Source: Myxococcales bacterium
GTDB taxonomy: Bacteria > Myxococcota_A > Polyangia > Polyangiales > JADJMO01
DNA: 64,000 nucleotides
Assembly: GCA_016709545.1 (NCBI GenBank)
Contig: JADJMO010000016.1
Location: forward strand, 186,001-250,000
Direction of reading: 5' to 3'
Part shown: one piece after another, positions 19,690 to 29,191 of the stretch
How the letters are laid out: every line of letters starts with the position of its first letter
Position numbering within the stretch: the stretch's first letter is position 1
Made by a program: the position numbers and the translations under genes
Notes under the pieces: generated by a model
Databases searched by the model: none
Seen by the model: only the letters and a program-made list of their open reading frames with translations
Told to the model about the DNA's origin: nothing

Positions 19690-19878
19690 ATGGGCTGCAC
19701 CGAGGCCTGCGGTGCGTGCAACGTCCCGGGCCAGGCCACGTGCAGCGCCAGCGGCTGCGTGGGGGTCTGCGCGTCGGACTCGGACTGCACGACCGACCAC
19801 GTCCTCGGGGTGTCGGTCCTCGCGATGGTAGGGGCTCTGGCGCTCCTCGGCCGTCGGCGAGCGTCACGGCTTGCGTGA
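19690..19878 (+). CDS. Small Cys-rich protein with MYXO-CTERM-like tail
   Basis: 62 residues from ATG 19690 (GTG 19687 is possible); an in-frame stop at 19672 excludes a longer frame. The first half has seven Cys residues (CTEACGACNVPG...CVGVCASDSDC). The second half is a hydrophobic helix followed by RRRASR, as in MYXO-CTERM/GlyGly-CTERM sorting tails. There is no separate signal peptide, so it may be a 3' remnant of a larger surface protein. It overlaps the convergent isonitrile-hydratase-like gene by 15 nt. Confidence 0.4.
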   Translation: MGCTEACGACNVPGQATCSASGCVGVCASDSDCTTDHVLGVSVLAMVGALALLGRRRASRLA

Positions 19879-20523
19879 GCGCTGCGCCTCGATCGACGGC
19901 GCGAGGCGCGCGCGCACGGCCGCGACGATCTCGGGCTCGGCGACGTCCGGGTGCCCGCTGCGGAAAGGCGGCGCCGGGTCGTACTCGAGCCCGAGCTGCA
20001 GCGCCTTCGCGAGGCCCTCGCCGCCGATCTCCGCCGCGACGCGCAGGCCGAAGTCGATCCCCGAGGTGACGCCGCCCGCGGTGATGCGGTTGCGATCGAC
20101 GACCACCCGCTGCTTCTCGAAGCGCGCGCCGAAGCGCTCGAGGAACTCCACGTAGGCCCAGTGCGAGGTGGCCGCGTAGCCCTCGAGGAGGCCGGCCGCG
20201 CCGAGCAGCAGCGAGCCCGTGCACACCGAGGTGACCCAGCGCGCCGAGGCGCCCTGGCGTCGCAGGAACTCGAGCACCACCGCGTCGTCCTGCAGCGCCT
20301 GCTGGCCGAAGCCGCCCGGCACGAACACGAGGTCGAGCGGCGGGCAGTCGGCGAGGGTGGTGGTCGGCAGGATCGACATCCCGCCCTGTGCGCGCACCGG
20401 GGAGAGGTCCTTCCAGAGCAGGTGGACCCGCGCGTCGGGGATGCGGTGGAACACCTCGTAGGGCCCGGTGAGGTCGAGCTGGGTGAGGTCGGGGAACAGC
20501 AGCATGCCGAGTTCGAGCGCCAT
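19864..20523 (-). CDS. DJ-1/PfpI protein, isonitrile hydratase-like
   Basis: 219 residues. With the ATG at 20523 the nucleophile-elbow Cys is residue 101 with Thr102 (SVCTGSLLLGAAGLL), and Asp17 lies in LTQLDLTGPYEVF. These are the positions I recall as catalytic in Pseudomonas isonitrile hydratase InhA. The full domain (VFVPGGFGQQAL, THWAYVEFL-like SHWAYVEFL, ITAGGVTSGIDFGL) is intact. It may hydrate isonitriles to N-substituted formamides. It is divergent from a GlxA-type regulator that carries the same domain. A TTG start at 20565 is a less likely alternative. Confidence 0.85.
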   Translation of the reverse strand: MALELGMLLFPDLTQLDLTGPYEVFHRIPDARVHLLWKDLSPVRAQGGMSILPTTTLADCPPLDLVFVPGGFGQQALQDDAVVLEFLRRQGASARWVTSVCTGSLLLGAAGLLEGYAATSHWAYVEFLERFGARFEKQRVVVDRNRITAGGVTSGIDFGLRVAAEIGGEGLAKALQLGLEYDPAPPFRSGHPDVAEPEIVAAVRARLAPSIEAQRSRKP

Positions 20524-20572
20524 GACCGGCAGGATGCCGGATCGGTCGCCTGGCAGCCATGACAATGAACAC

Positions 20573-20579
20573 GTAATAT
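20573..20579. promoter_or_regulatory. Overlapping -10 boxes of a divergent pair
   Basis: The plus strand reads TAATAT (20574-20579), 6 nt before GTG 20586, with TGGCAG 17 nt upstream. The minus strand reads TATTAC over 20578-20573, pointing to the isonitrile hydratase-like gene. One AT-rich heptamer could thus serve both directions. Experimental start sites are unknown. Confidence 0.4.
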
Positions 20580-20585
20580 CTGCCA

Positions 20586-21558
20586 GTGAGCCCCCGACCC
20601 CTCCGCGTCGTGATCGTCGCGTTCGACGGCGTGCAGACGCTCGACATGACCGGACCCGCCGAGGTGTTCGCGGCCGTCGGGCGGCGCCTCGGTCGGCCGC
20701 GTTACGAGGTCGTCTTCGCCACCATGGGCGGCCTCGTGATCACGACGTCGTCGGGGATGCGCGTCGAGACCGTGGACCTCTCGCGCATCCGTCCGGCCAC
20801 GGTCGACACCGTCGTCGTGGCGGGCGGCGAGGACGCTCCGCTGCGCGCGGCCGCCGCCGATCCGCGGCTCCTTCGGTGGCTCTGCCGCGCGAAGGTGCGG
20901 CGCCTCACGTCGGTGTGCTCGGGGGCGTTCCTGCTGGCGGCGGCGGGCCTCCTCGACGGCCGGCGCGCGACCACGCACTGGTCGGCGCTCGACGCGCTCG
21001 CGCAGGTGCGCGACGGCGCGATCGAGGTGGATCGCACCGCGATCTGGGTGCGGGACGGCGCGGTCTGGACCTCGGCGGGCGTGACCACCGGGATCGACAT
21101 GGCGCTCGCCATGGTGGAGGAGGACGTCGGTCGCAAGGTCGCCGACCTCATCGCGGCGCACCTCGTGCTCTATGCGCGGAGGCCGGGGTACCAATCGCAG
21201 TTCTCCGACGTTCTGGTCGCGCAGTCCGACGCGTCCGACCCGCTCGCGGCGGGCATCGCGTGGGCCCGCGCGCACCTCCGCACGGCGACGCTCGAGTCCC
21301 TCGCCCGTCGCACGGGCCTGTCGCTCCGCACGTTCCACCGCCGCTGCCTCGAAGACCTGGGCACGACCCCGGCCAAGCTGCTCGAGAAGCTGCGGGTCGA
21401 GGAGGCGCGCACGCTGCTGTCCACCACCGAGGCCCTCGCTCAAGGAGGTGGCCGCCTCCACCGGGTTCGGCGACCCAGCGCGGATGAAGCGGGCGTTCGA
21501 GCGCGCGCTCGGGCTCGGCCCGCGCGACGTGCGGCTCCTGTTCGGGAACGGCCGCTAG
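20586..21558 (+). CDS. GlxA-family transcriptional regulator, one frameshift
   Basis: About 323 residues if the frame is restored. The N-terminal DJ-1/PfpI domain (VVIVAFDGVQTLDMTGPAEVF, SVCSGAFLLAAAGLL, WTSAGVTTGIDMAL) is followed by an AraC-type double helix-turn-helix (LARRTGLSLRTFHRRCLEDLGTTPAKLL; EVAASTGFGDPARMKRAFERALG). An extra C in the CCC at 21433-21435 breaks the frame inside the second helix-turn-helix; removing it gives TEASLKEVAA, the family norm. It probably controls the divergent isonitrile-hydratase-like gene. The TAG stop shares CTAG 21555-21558 with the convergent gene. Confidence 0.8.
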
Positions 21559-23216
21559 GGCACCACCACGCCGCCGTCCTTGGTGGCGCTCTTCACGAAC
21601 CCCGCGAGCGCGTCGTACCAGGCCTTGCCCTCGCCCAGGTCCCTCGCCACCAGCGGGTCGATGTGGGTGAACTTGGGCCGCACGATCAGCTGCCACGCGC
21701 GCGGGTCGGTGCGGGGCACCCCCGCGAGCGCGCGACCCTCGCCGACCGGCTTGTCGCCGAGCATCGCCCGCAGCTTGTCGTAGGACTTCGCCGTGCCACT
21801 TCCGTCCGCGTCCGCGGTCAGGGCGGCGGCCATGGCGAGCACGGGAAGATCGAGCGCGGCGCCGTGCTTCATGCGCATGCCGTACTTCTCGCGAAAATCG
21901 CCCGGCTCCATCACGAGCGAGCCCGCGAGCGAGGCGTCGAGGGAGAGTCGCGCGGGGAAGTACCACTCGCCGAAGTTGAGGCCGGGCCCCGAGAACCACG
22001 CGTCGGCGAGGTCGGAGAGGGCGGTGAGCTCGCCGTCTTCCCAGTCGTAGGTCGCGCTCGGGTCGCTCGGCTGCAGCAGTGTGCCGCCGAGCAGCGACTT
22101 GTACGAGGCGAGGGGACCGCCGACGGCCTTGCCACAGCTCACCGCGCCGATGGTGATCGTGCTCGAGGCGTCGTCGAACGCGAGGCCGAACGCGCCGCGG
22201 CTCGTCGTCTTCGGGACGGTCGACGACTTGAGGCCGAGGATGAGCGCGAGCGAGGCCGTGACGTCGTCGTCGGGGATGCGCGGCGCCGTCGGCGAGAAGC
22301 GCGCGGCCATCGCGAGGCGCTCGGCGTGCTCGAGGCCCTTCACGCCGAAGAACGGCAGCGCGACGTACGGCTGCACCTTGCGGATCACGTTCAGGCCCGG
22401 CGCCGAGAACGGGCTCCCGGTGCCGGTGGCCGAGCCCTCGAGGTAGTCCTTCTCGGAGAACGAGCTCACCGGGTCGAGCTCGTTGCCCGAGACCCCGTCC
22501 ACGAGGACCAGGCCGGCGAGGTCGTCGACGCCCCGCTGACCCTCGAAATCCCAGGCCGCGTACGACTCGACGATGGTGCCGCCGAGCGAGTGACCGAGCA
22601 GCACCACCCGCTGCTTGCGCTCGGCCGCGGGCACGCGCGCGATCACGTTGCGCAGGTCGCCGAGGGTGACGGGCAGGCCCCACTCGCTGACGTAGCCGAG
22701 GTCGCTCTGGTCGAGGAAGCCGGCGAACGTCTTCCCCTCGACCGCTTCGCCGTCGTAGTAGTACCTGCGCGCGAGGCCCGGGTCCTTCTTCACCTCGGCC
22801 ACGTCGCTGCCGTGGGTGTCCTCCAGCAGGTTGGCGCGACGGTCGATCGCCCACACCTCGACCACCGCGGCGGGGTCCGCGAGCCCACGGCGGACGAGCG
22901 CGCGCGCGACGCCGTCGAACGACCCGGCGCCACCGAGGAAGCCCGGCATCATCACCACGATGGCGCGGGCCGGCGTGCTCTTCTCGAGGCGGTAGCGGAC
23001 GACGCGGACGAAGTCCCGCTCCTTCGGGGTCTCGACGCCGAGCGTGGGGTTCGGGCCGGGGTGCACCCCCGGGACGAGGAACAGGTCGCGCGTGATGCCC
23101 GTCTCCACGATGGCGACCGCGGGCGGCGGCACGTAGGTCGACGCCGGGGGCGCCGTGACGGGGTCGTCCTTGCCGCAGCCGAGGAGCAGGATCGCCGTGA
23201 GGAGACGCGCGCGCAT
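21555..23216 (-). CDS. Alpha/beta-hydrolase lipoprotein
   Basis: 553 residues. Lipobox LLGC at Cys14. The hydrolase core shows IVVMMPGFLGGAGSF (oxyanion region), VEVWAIDRR and the nucleophile elbow GHSLGG (about residue 205). LVLVDGVSG follows, and a likely catalytic His lies in FTHIDPLVARDL near the end. A large insertion sits between core strands. Secreted esterase, lipase or thioesterase activity is likely, substrate unknown. It is anchored to the envelope by its lipid. Confidence 0.8.
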   Translation of the reverse strand: MRARLLTAILLLGCGKDDPVTAPPASTYVPPPAVAIVETGITRDLFLVPGVHPGPNPTLGVETPKERDFVRVVRYRLEKSTPARAIVVMMPGFLGGAGSFDGVARALVRRGLADPAAVVEVWAIDRRANLLEDTHGSDVAEVKKDPGLARRYYYDGEAVEGKTFAGFLDQSDLGYVSEWGLPVTLGDLRNVIARVPAAERKQRVVLLGHSLGGTIVESYAAWDFEGQRGVDDLAGLVLVDGVSGNELDPVSSFSEKDYLEGSATGTGSPFSAPGLNVIRKVQPYVALPFFGVKGLEHAERLAMAARFSPTAPRIPDDDVTASLALILGLKSSTVPKTTSRGAFGLAFDDASSTITIGAVSCGKAVGGPLASYKSLLGGTLLQPSDPSATYDWEDGELTALSDLADAWFSGPGLNFGEWYFPARLSLDASLAGSLVMEPGDFREKYGMRMKHGAALDLPVLAMAAALTADADGSGTAKSYDKLRAMLGDKPVGEGRALAGVPRTDPRAWQLIVRPKFTHIDPLVARDLGEGKAWYDALAGFVKSATKDGGVVVP

Positions 23217-23225
23217 CCCCGCACT

Positions 23226-24380
23226 CTAGCCGAACGTGTTTCGGCGCATGCTCACGTTCATGAGCAGCCCGATGCCGACCAGCACCGTCGTCACGCTCGA
23301 GCCGCCATAGCTGAACAGTGGCAGCGTCACGCCGACGACCGGGAGCACGCCCGTCACCATGCCGATGTTGAAGAACGCGTGCCAGAAGATCATCGCGGTG
23401 ACGCCGACCGCCAGCGCGGCCCCGAAGCGATCCCGCGCCCGCGCGGCGATGCCGATGCCCCAGAGCACGACGAAGGTGTACGCCGCGATCAGCACGAGCC
23501 CGCCGGTGAAGCCCCAGTCCTCCGCGAACACGGGGAAGGGGAAGTCGGTGTGCTGCTCGGGGATGAACAGGTAGTGGTTCTGCGTGCCGTGCATGTAGCC
23601 CTGGCCGAACACGCCGCCGTTGCCGATGGCCACGCGGGCGTGGTGCGAGTGCCAGTTGGCGCCGCGGATGTCGAGCTCGGGGTTGATGAACGAGGTGATG
23701 CGCCGCTTCTGGTAGTCGTGGAGCAGGTAGTTCCAGGCGACGAGGCTCGTGGCGGTGACACCGACCACGAGCAGCGTGAGCGACTGCCAGCGGATGCGCG
23801 TGAGCGCCATCACCGCGACGAAGATCCCCATGAGGATGAGCGCGGTCCCGAGGTCGGGCTGCTTGGCGACCAGCGCGAACGGGATGCCGACCAGCACGGC
23901 GGGCACCACGTAGTCGCCGAGCCGTCGCCCGCCGCCGCCCGGACCGGCCGGGATCTTCGGGTCGTCGTGCAGGTACTTGGCGAGCGAGATCGCCAGGATG
24001 AGCTTCATGAACTCGGATGGCTGGAAGCGAAAGCCCCGCTCCTTGCCGCCGATGTCGATCCACCGCGAGGCGCCGTGGATGTCGCGCCCGAGGATGAACA
24101 CGAGCAGGAGCAGCACGATGCCGCCGCCGTAGATCACGTAGGCGAGGCGCTCGAAGTGGCGGTAGTCGATCGCCGCGGCGAGGGTGGCGGCGATGCCCCC
24201 GGCGACCAGCCAGTAGATCTGGGTGACGTACAGATCGGCGCGCCCGGCCTTGGCGACGCTCGTCGCGCTGTACAGGTTGATGACGCCGATCACCGCGATG
24301 ATCAGCACGCCGATGAGCAGCGCCCAGTCGATCCCCTCGCGGGCGCGCGCCACGCGTCCGAGCGCCGACGGCCGGTTCAC
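23226..24380 (-). CDS. rodA: Rod shape-determining protein RodA (SEDS glycosyltransferase)
   Basis: 384 residues with about ten membrane helices. SEDS peptidoglycan glycosyltransferase polymerising lipid II in the elongasome together with PBP2. Family motifs: FQPSEFMKL, KQPDLGTAL, GNGGVFGQGYMHGTQNHYLFIPEQHTDF-type loop (split here as GVFGQGY and PEQHTDFPFPVFAEDWG) and the C-terminal LPLFSYGGSS. The GTG start at 24380 overlaps the stop of mrdA (GTGA), so the pair is translationally coupled. Last gene of the mre operon. Confidence 0.95.
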   Translation of the reverse strand: MNRPSALGRVARAREGIDWALLIGVLIIAVIGVINLYSATSVAKAGRADLYVTQIYWLVAGGIAATLAAAIDYRHFERLAYVIYGGGIVLLLLVFILGRDIHGASRWIDIGGKERGFRFQPSEFMKLILAISLAKYLHDDPKIPAGPGGGGRRLGDYVVPAVLVGIPFALVAKQPDLGTALILMGIFVAVMALTRIRWQSLTLLVVGVTATSLVAWNYLLHDYQKRRITSFINPELDIRGANWHSHHARVAIGNGGVFGQGYMHGTQNHYLFIPEQHTDFPFPVFAEDWGFTGGLVLIAAYTFVVLWGIGIAARARDRFGAALAVGVTAMIFWHAFFNIGMVTGVLPVVGVTLPLFSYGGSSVTTVLVGIGLLMNVSMRRNTFG

Positions 24381-26353
24381 TTGGCGGGCCCCTTGCTGGC
24401 GGAGGGCAGGGGCTTGCCGTCCGGCGCCGTGGCCGCGCCCTCGTGCGCCGGCTTGATGCGGGTGAACCACTCGTCGAACATGCGCATGGCGATCGGGGCC
24501 GCGTTGTGACCACCGCCGCCGCCGTGCTCGACGAGGACCGCGATGGCGATCTCCGGGTCGTCGTAGGGCGCAAAGCCCGCGAACCAAGCGTGGTCGCGGT
24601 TGAAGTACCAGATGAGGTGCGGGTCGATGCCGGGCTTCTGCCCGACGCGCGACACCTGCGCGGTGCCCGTCTTGCCGGCCACCATCACCTTGGTCGTGCG
24701 CTCGCGGTAGGCGGTGCCGCCCTCCTCGTTCACGACGCCGGCCATCGCCTCCTTGACGAACTTGAGCTGCCCGGGGTCGACGCCGATCTTGCGGCGGATC
24801 CGCGGCGGGAAATCCTGCTCGATGCCGCCGCCGCCCGCGTCGGTGAAGGGGGTCTCGATCGCCTGCACGACCTGCGGAGCGTAGAGCGTGCCGCCGTTGG
24901 CGAGCGCCGCGTAGGCCATGGCGAGCTGCAGCACGGTCACCTTGGTGTTGCCCTGCCCGATGGCGGCGTTGAGCGCGAAGCCGGTGCGGAACCCGCCGTA
25001 GTGCTGCATGTACCAGGCGGTCGTGGGGATGAGCCCCGGCGACTCGTGGTTGAAGCCGACGCCCGAGCGCTGGCCGAAGCCGAACTCGGCGTCCATCGCG
25101 GACATCTTGTCGAGCGTGGTCTTCTTGCCGAGCTGGTAGAAGTAGACGTTGCAGCTGCGCACGATCGCGTCGTGCATCGAGATCTGCCCGTGGAAGCCCT
25201 CGCACTTGAAGCGGGTGCGGCTCACCTGCAGCACGTGCTCGCAGAGCTCGTGGCTGTCGCGCGTGACGGCGCCGGCGCCGAGGGCCGCGAGCGCGTGGAA
25301 CGGCTTCATCGTCGACCCGGGGAAGTACGCCTCGTAGAGGGTCTTGTCGGTGAGCGGCGAGAGCGGGTTGGTGAGGATCGCCTCGGCCTGCTTCTGCGAG
25401 AGGCCGGTCACGAAGTCGTTCGGATCGATGCCGGGCTTGGAGTAGACCGCGAGCACGCGCCCCGTCTTGACCTCGATGGCCACCACGGCGCCCGCGAGCT
25501 GCCCGGCGAAGGCCTTGCGCGCGGTGGAGACGAGGTCGGCGTCGATGGAGAGGCGCAGGTCGCGGCCCGGCACCGGCGGGTTCTCGGCCGGCGCGTCGAT
25601 CAGCGCCTGGTCTTCCTTGGCCGTGCGGCGGTTGCCGCGCGCGTCCATGACGACCTTCTTCCAGCCGCGTTGCCCGCGCAGGAACGCCTCCCAGGCCTTC
25701 TCGACGCCGCTCCGGCCCACGCGGTCACCCGGCTGCAGTTCCTTCTTCTGGCCCTCCGGGAGCGCGTCGAGGTCCTCCTTGTTGACCTCGTTGACGTACC
25801 CGAGCAGGTGGAACGTGAGCTCCTTCTGCGGGTAGTAGCGCAGCGGCACGCTGATCCAGCTGACGGCGGAGAGCTCGGCGCGGTGGGTCTCGAGGGCGCC
25901 GACCGTGTCGCGCGAGATGTCCTCGCGGACGATGATCTCGCGGATGCGGTGCTTCGGGTCGAGCTTGAGCGCGGCGAGGTCCTTCGCGCGCGCCTCGCGC
26001 AGGCGCTGCTCGAGGGTCGCGCGCTCCACCGGGCCGAGGCCGAGCAGCTCGGCGAGCCGCGGGTAGGTCTTGTCGAGGTCGAGGCGCGCGGGGACGACGT
26101 AGACGTTCCAGGACTCGCGGCTCGCGGCCAGCACCACCCCGTGCCGGTCGCGGATGACACCGCGGCTCGTGGCGAGGGTGACCTTGTGCACGATGTTGTC
26201 GTGCGCGATGGCGGCGTTCTCGGCGGCCTTGATGAGCTGCAGGTGGGCGAGCTTGCCCACGAGCACCAGGTTGAGCGCGACCACGGCGAGCGCGAGCCAC
26301 TTGTAGCGCTTGCGGAACTCGCCGACGTCGGGGCGTTGACCGAGCAGGTTCAC
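24377..26353 (-). CDS. mrdA: Penicillin-binding protein 2 (elongation transpeptidase)
   Basis: 658 residues: one N-terminal membrane helix (about 18-40), a PBP dimerisation domain (about 60-250, SRGVIRDRHGVVLA), then the transpeptidase domain. Active-site motifs are STMK (in FPGSTMKPF), SCN (IVRSCNVYF) and KTG (MVAGKTGTAQ). It cross-links peptidoglycan for cell elongation with RodA. GTG 26353 has CAGGAG upstream and overlaps the mreD stop. The acidic and Gly-rich C-terminus is ordinary. Confidence 0.95.
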   Translation of the reverse strand: MNLLGQRPDVGEFRKRYKWLALAVVALNLVLVGKLAHLQLIKAAENAAIAHDNIVHKVTLATSRGVIRDRHGVVLAASRESWNVYVVPARLDLDKTYPRLAELLGLGPVERATLEQRLREARAKDLAALKLDPKHRIREIIVREDISRDTVGALETHRAELSAVSWISVPLRYYPQKELTFHLLGYVNEVNKEDLDALPEGQKKELQPGDRVGRSGVEKAWEAFLRGQRGWKKVVMDARGNRRTAKEDQALIDAPAENPPVPGRDLRLSIDADLVSTARKAFAGQLAGAVVAIEVKTGRVLAVYSKPGIDPNDFVTGLSQKQAEAILTNPLSPLTDKTLYEAYFPGSTMKPFHALAALGAGAVTRDSHELCEHVLQVSRTRFKCEGFHGQISMHDAIVRSCNVYFYQLGKKTTLDKMSAMDAEFGFGQRSGVGFNHESPGLIPTTAWYMQHYGGFRTGFALNAAIGQGNTKVTVLQLAMAYAALANGGTLYAPQVVQAIETPFTDAGGGGIEQDFPPRIRRKIGVDPGQLKFVKEAMAGVVNEEGGTAYRERTTKVMVAGKTGTAQVSRVGQKPGIDPHLIWYFNRDHAWFAGFAPYDDPEIAIAVLVEHGGGGGHNAAPIAMRMFDEWFTRIKPAHEGAATAPDGKPLPSASKGPAK

Positions 26354-26940
26354 GAGATGCTCCTGCGCTCTTCTCGCCCGGAGGACGCGCGCCGTGGGGG
26401 CAGCGACGCCGCGAGGCTGCTCTTGCCCTCGCGGGGCTCGACCAGGCCCGAGGCGATCGCCGAGACGCGGGCCGCCGCCCGGAACACGAGCGGTGCGAAC
26501 ACGATGGTCGCGACGGCGTGCGGCAGGATGAGGCGGAACATCGCGCGCGGCACGTAGGCGCCCTTGCCGAAGATCGCGAGCAGCACGATGACCATCAGCG
26601 TGCCGAGGCCGGCGAACGCGCCGGCGAGCACCGCGCGCGCCCACCCGGACTGGGTGACGATGCGCAGCCCCGCGAGCCGCGCGAGGGCGACGGTGGCGAC
26701 CGAGGTGAACGCGTAGAGCCCGATCGGCGCGCCGCCGATCACGTCGAGCACGTACCCGAGCAGGAAGCCGACGCTGGCTGCGAGAGCGAGGTTGGACTCG
26801 CTCACCGCCACGTAGACGAGCAGCGGCACGAGCAGCGACGGCCGGAACCCGCGCGCCGCGAGCGGCCCGAGGATGATCCAGGTCTCGCCTTGCAGCACCA
26901 CCAGCCGGAGCCCGAGCAGGAGGAACAGCGTGTACCGCAT
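26350..26940 (-). CDS. mreD: Rod shape-determining protein MreD
   Basis: 196 residues with five to six membrane helices (LFLLLGLRLVVL, LLVPLLVYVAVSES, LALAASVGFLLGYVLDVIGG). The order after mreC and before mrdA, together with GYVLDVIGGAPIGLYAF, identifies MreD, an inner-membrane scaffold of the elongasome. The C-terminal 40 residues are charged and likely cytoplasmic. Confidence 0.9.
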   Translation of the reverse strand: MRYTLFLLLGLRLVVLQGETWIILGPLAARGFRPSLLVPLLVYVAVSESNLALAASVGFLLGYVLDVIGGAPIGLYAFTSVATVALARLAGLRIVTQSGWARAVLAGAFAGLGTLMVIVLLAIFGKGAYVPRAMFRLILPHAVATIVFAPLVFRAAARVSAIASGLVEPREGKSSLAASLPPRRASSGREERRSIS

Positions 26941-26943
26941 CGC

Positions 26944-27819
26944 CTACTTCTTCGGGGCGGGCTTGGGCTCCGGCTCCTTGGGGGCGCCGGCCGGCGGGAC
27001 CACGAGCGCCTCTTCGAGCCGCGAGAACGAGACCACCGGCTCGGCCTCCACCTCCTGGAACTCGCCGAAGCCGCGGTTGTGGATCTTGGTGATGCGCGCG
27101 ACCGAGACCCCCTTGGGGAACCGGGCGCCGATGCCGCTCGTCACGAGGAGGTCGCCGACGGCCACCTCGTCGGCGCGCTTCATGTACTCGACCTTGCACG
27201 TGTACTTGGTGAGGTCGCCGGTGCCGCGCACGAGCCCGCGTGCGCCGGTGCGCTCGTCGACGACGTCGATCGCGAGCTGCGGGTCGACCGCGAGCTGCAC
27301 CTCGAGGGTGGCGCCCTCGGCGCGGAGCACGACGCCGACCACGCCCTCCTCGGAGAGCACGGCCCACCCCGGCTTCACCTCGGAGCTCACCTTGTCGAGC
27401 AGGAGGTTGGTCACGCGGAAGTCGCTCGCGTCCTTGGCGATCACCTGCGCGGTGAGCGCCTCGGGCCCGAGCTGGTCCTTGAGCCCGAGGAGCTTCTTGA
27501 GGCGACGGTTCTCGGACTCCATGGCCTCGAGCCGCCGGACCTTCTCCTTGAGCGCGATGTTCTCGTGCCCGAGCTTGTCGTTCTCCGCCTTGACGTCGAC
27601 CAGGTAGACGTACGACCCGAACAGCGCCGAGACGCCCTTGCCGATGACCGCGCCGACGTACTGCAGCGGCTTGAGCGCGTTGAGCACGACCCGATCGAGC
27701 GCGTTCAGATCGCGCGGCTGCCGCACGTGCGAACGCAGCACGAAGAACGGCAGGGCGAGCAGGAGCGCGACGACGGCCGTGTCGCGCAGACGCCGCCAGC
27801 TACCGAGTTGAGGGGTCAT
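26944..27819 (-). CDS. mreC: Rod shape-determining protein MreC
   Basis: 291 residues: one N-terminal membrane helix (about 13-30), a coiled coil (about 75-115: ENDKLGHENIALKEKVRRLEAMES), then the periplasmic double beta-barrel (VTNLLLDKVSSEVKPGWAVLSEEGVVGVV...GDLLVTSGIGARFPKGV). It links MreB filaments to PBP2 in the periplasm. The Pro/Lys-rich tail is an addition. It starts 12 nt after mreB. Confidence 0.95.
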   Translation of the reverse strand: MTPQLGSWRRLRDTAVVALLLALPFFVLRSHVRQPRDLNALDRVVLNALKPLQYVGAVIGKGVSALFGSYVYLVDVKAENDKLGHENIALKEKVRRLEAMESENRRLKKLLGLKDQLGPEALTAQVIAKDASDFRVTNLLLDKVSSEVKPGWAVLSEEGVVGVVLRAEGATLEVQLAVDPQLAIDVVDERTGARGLVRGTGDLTKYTCKVEYMKRADEVAVGDLLVTSGIGARFPKGVSVARITKIHNRGFGEFQEVEAEPVVSFSRLEEALVVPPAGAPKEPEPKPAPKK

Positions 27820-27831
27820 ACCCGAGCTCCG

Positions 27832-28866
<1,035 letters not shown>

Positions 28867-29191
28867 GGGGTTCCCCGTTCCATCGGAGTGAACGCGCGTC
28901 AGGCCTGCCCCCAATGCAGGGGCCCTCAGTGGAGGAACGGCGGACTGTGGAGGGCCTGTGGAAAAGTGGACCGAAAGGGTACCACGGACGGACGATCGCA
29001 GGCAAAGCCTGTATGCGCGTGTAGGCGAGGGACTGGGGCGGTGCCGAGGCATGCCGGCGGCCGGGCGGACACAACGCGGGGGCGCACCGATCCATTCCCG
29101 CCCGTGATCGAGGGCCGCCGACGAGATTTCATCGGGGATGCGAATTCTCAGGGCGTCGGGGTCCCGCGATTTGGTACCGTTCGGCCGGAGC
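28867..29191. other. Divergent intergenic region between mreB and a TPR gene
   Basis: 325 nt without a supported gene. It holds the likely mreB promoter at 28976-29005. It also has a CCTGC/GCAGG inverted pair around 28903-28919 close to the mreB leader, and TACCGT at 29175-29180 as a possible -10 box for the rightward gene. An in-frame ATG at 29138 could extend that gene by 18 codons. I see nothing else in it. Confidence 0.6.
28976..29005 (-). promoter_or_regulatory. Putative mre operon promoter
   Basis: On the minus strand, TTGCCT (29005-29000), an 18-nt spacer and TACCCT (28981-28976), leaving a leader of about 100 nt before the mreB ATG. Confidence 0.4.

Noticed and set aside
20586..24509. 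Very long open frame (about 1300 codons) on the plus strand
   Set aside because: Only the first 850 nt encode the GlxA regulator. The rest runs antisense to the hydrolase, rodA and mrdA genes and has Arg/Ala/His-rich shadow composition.
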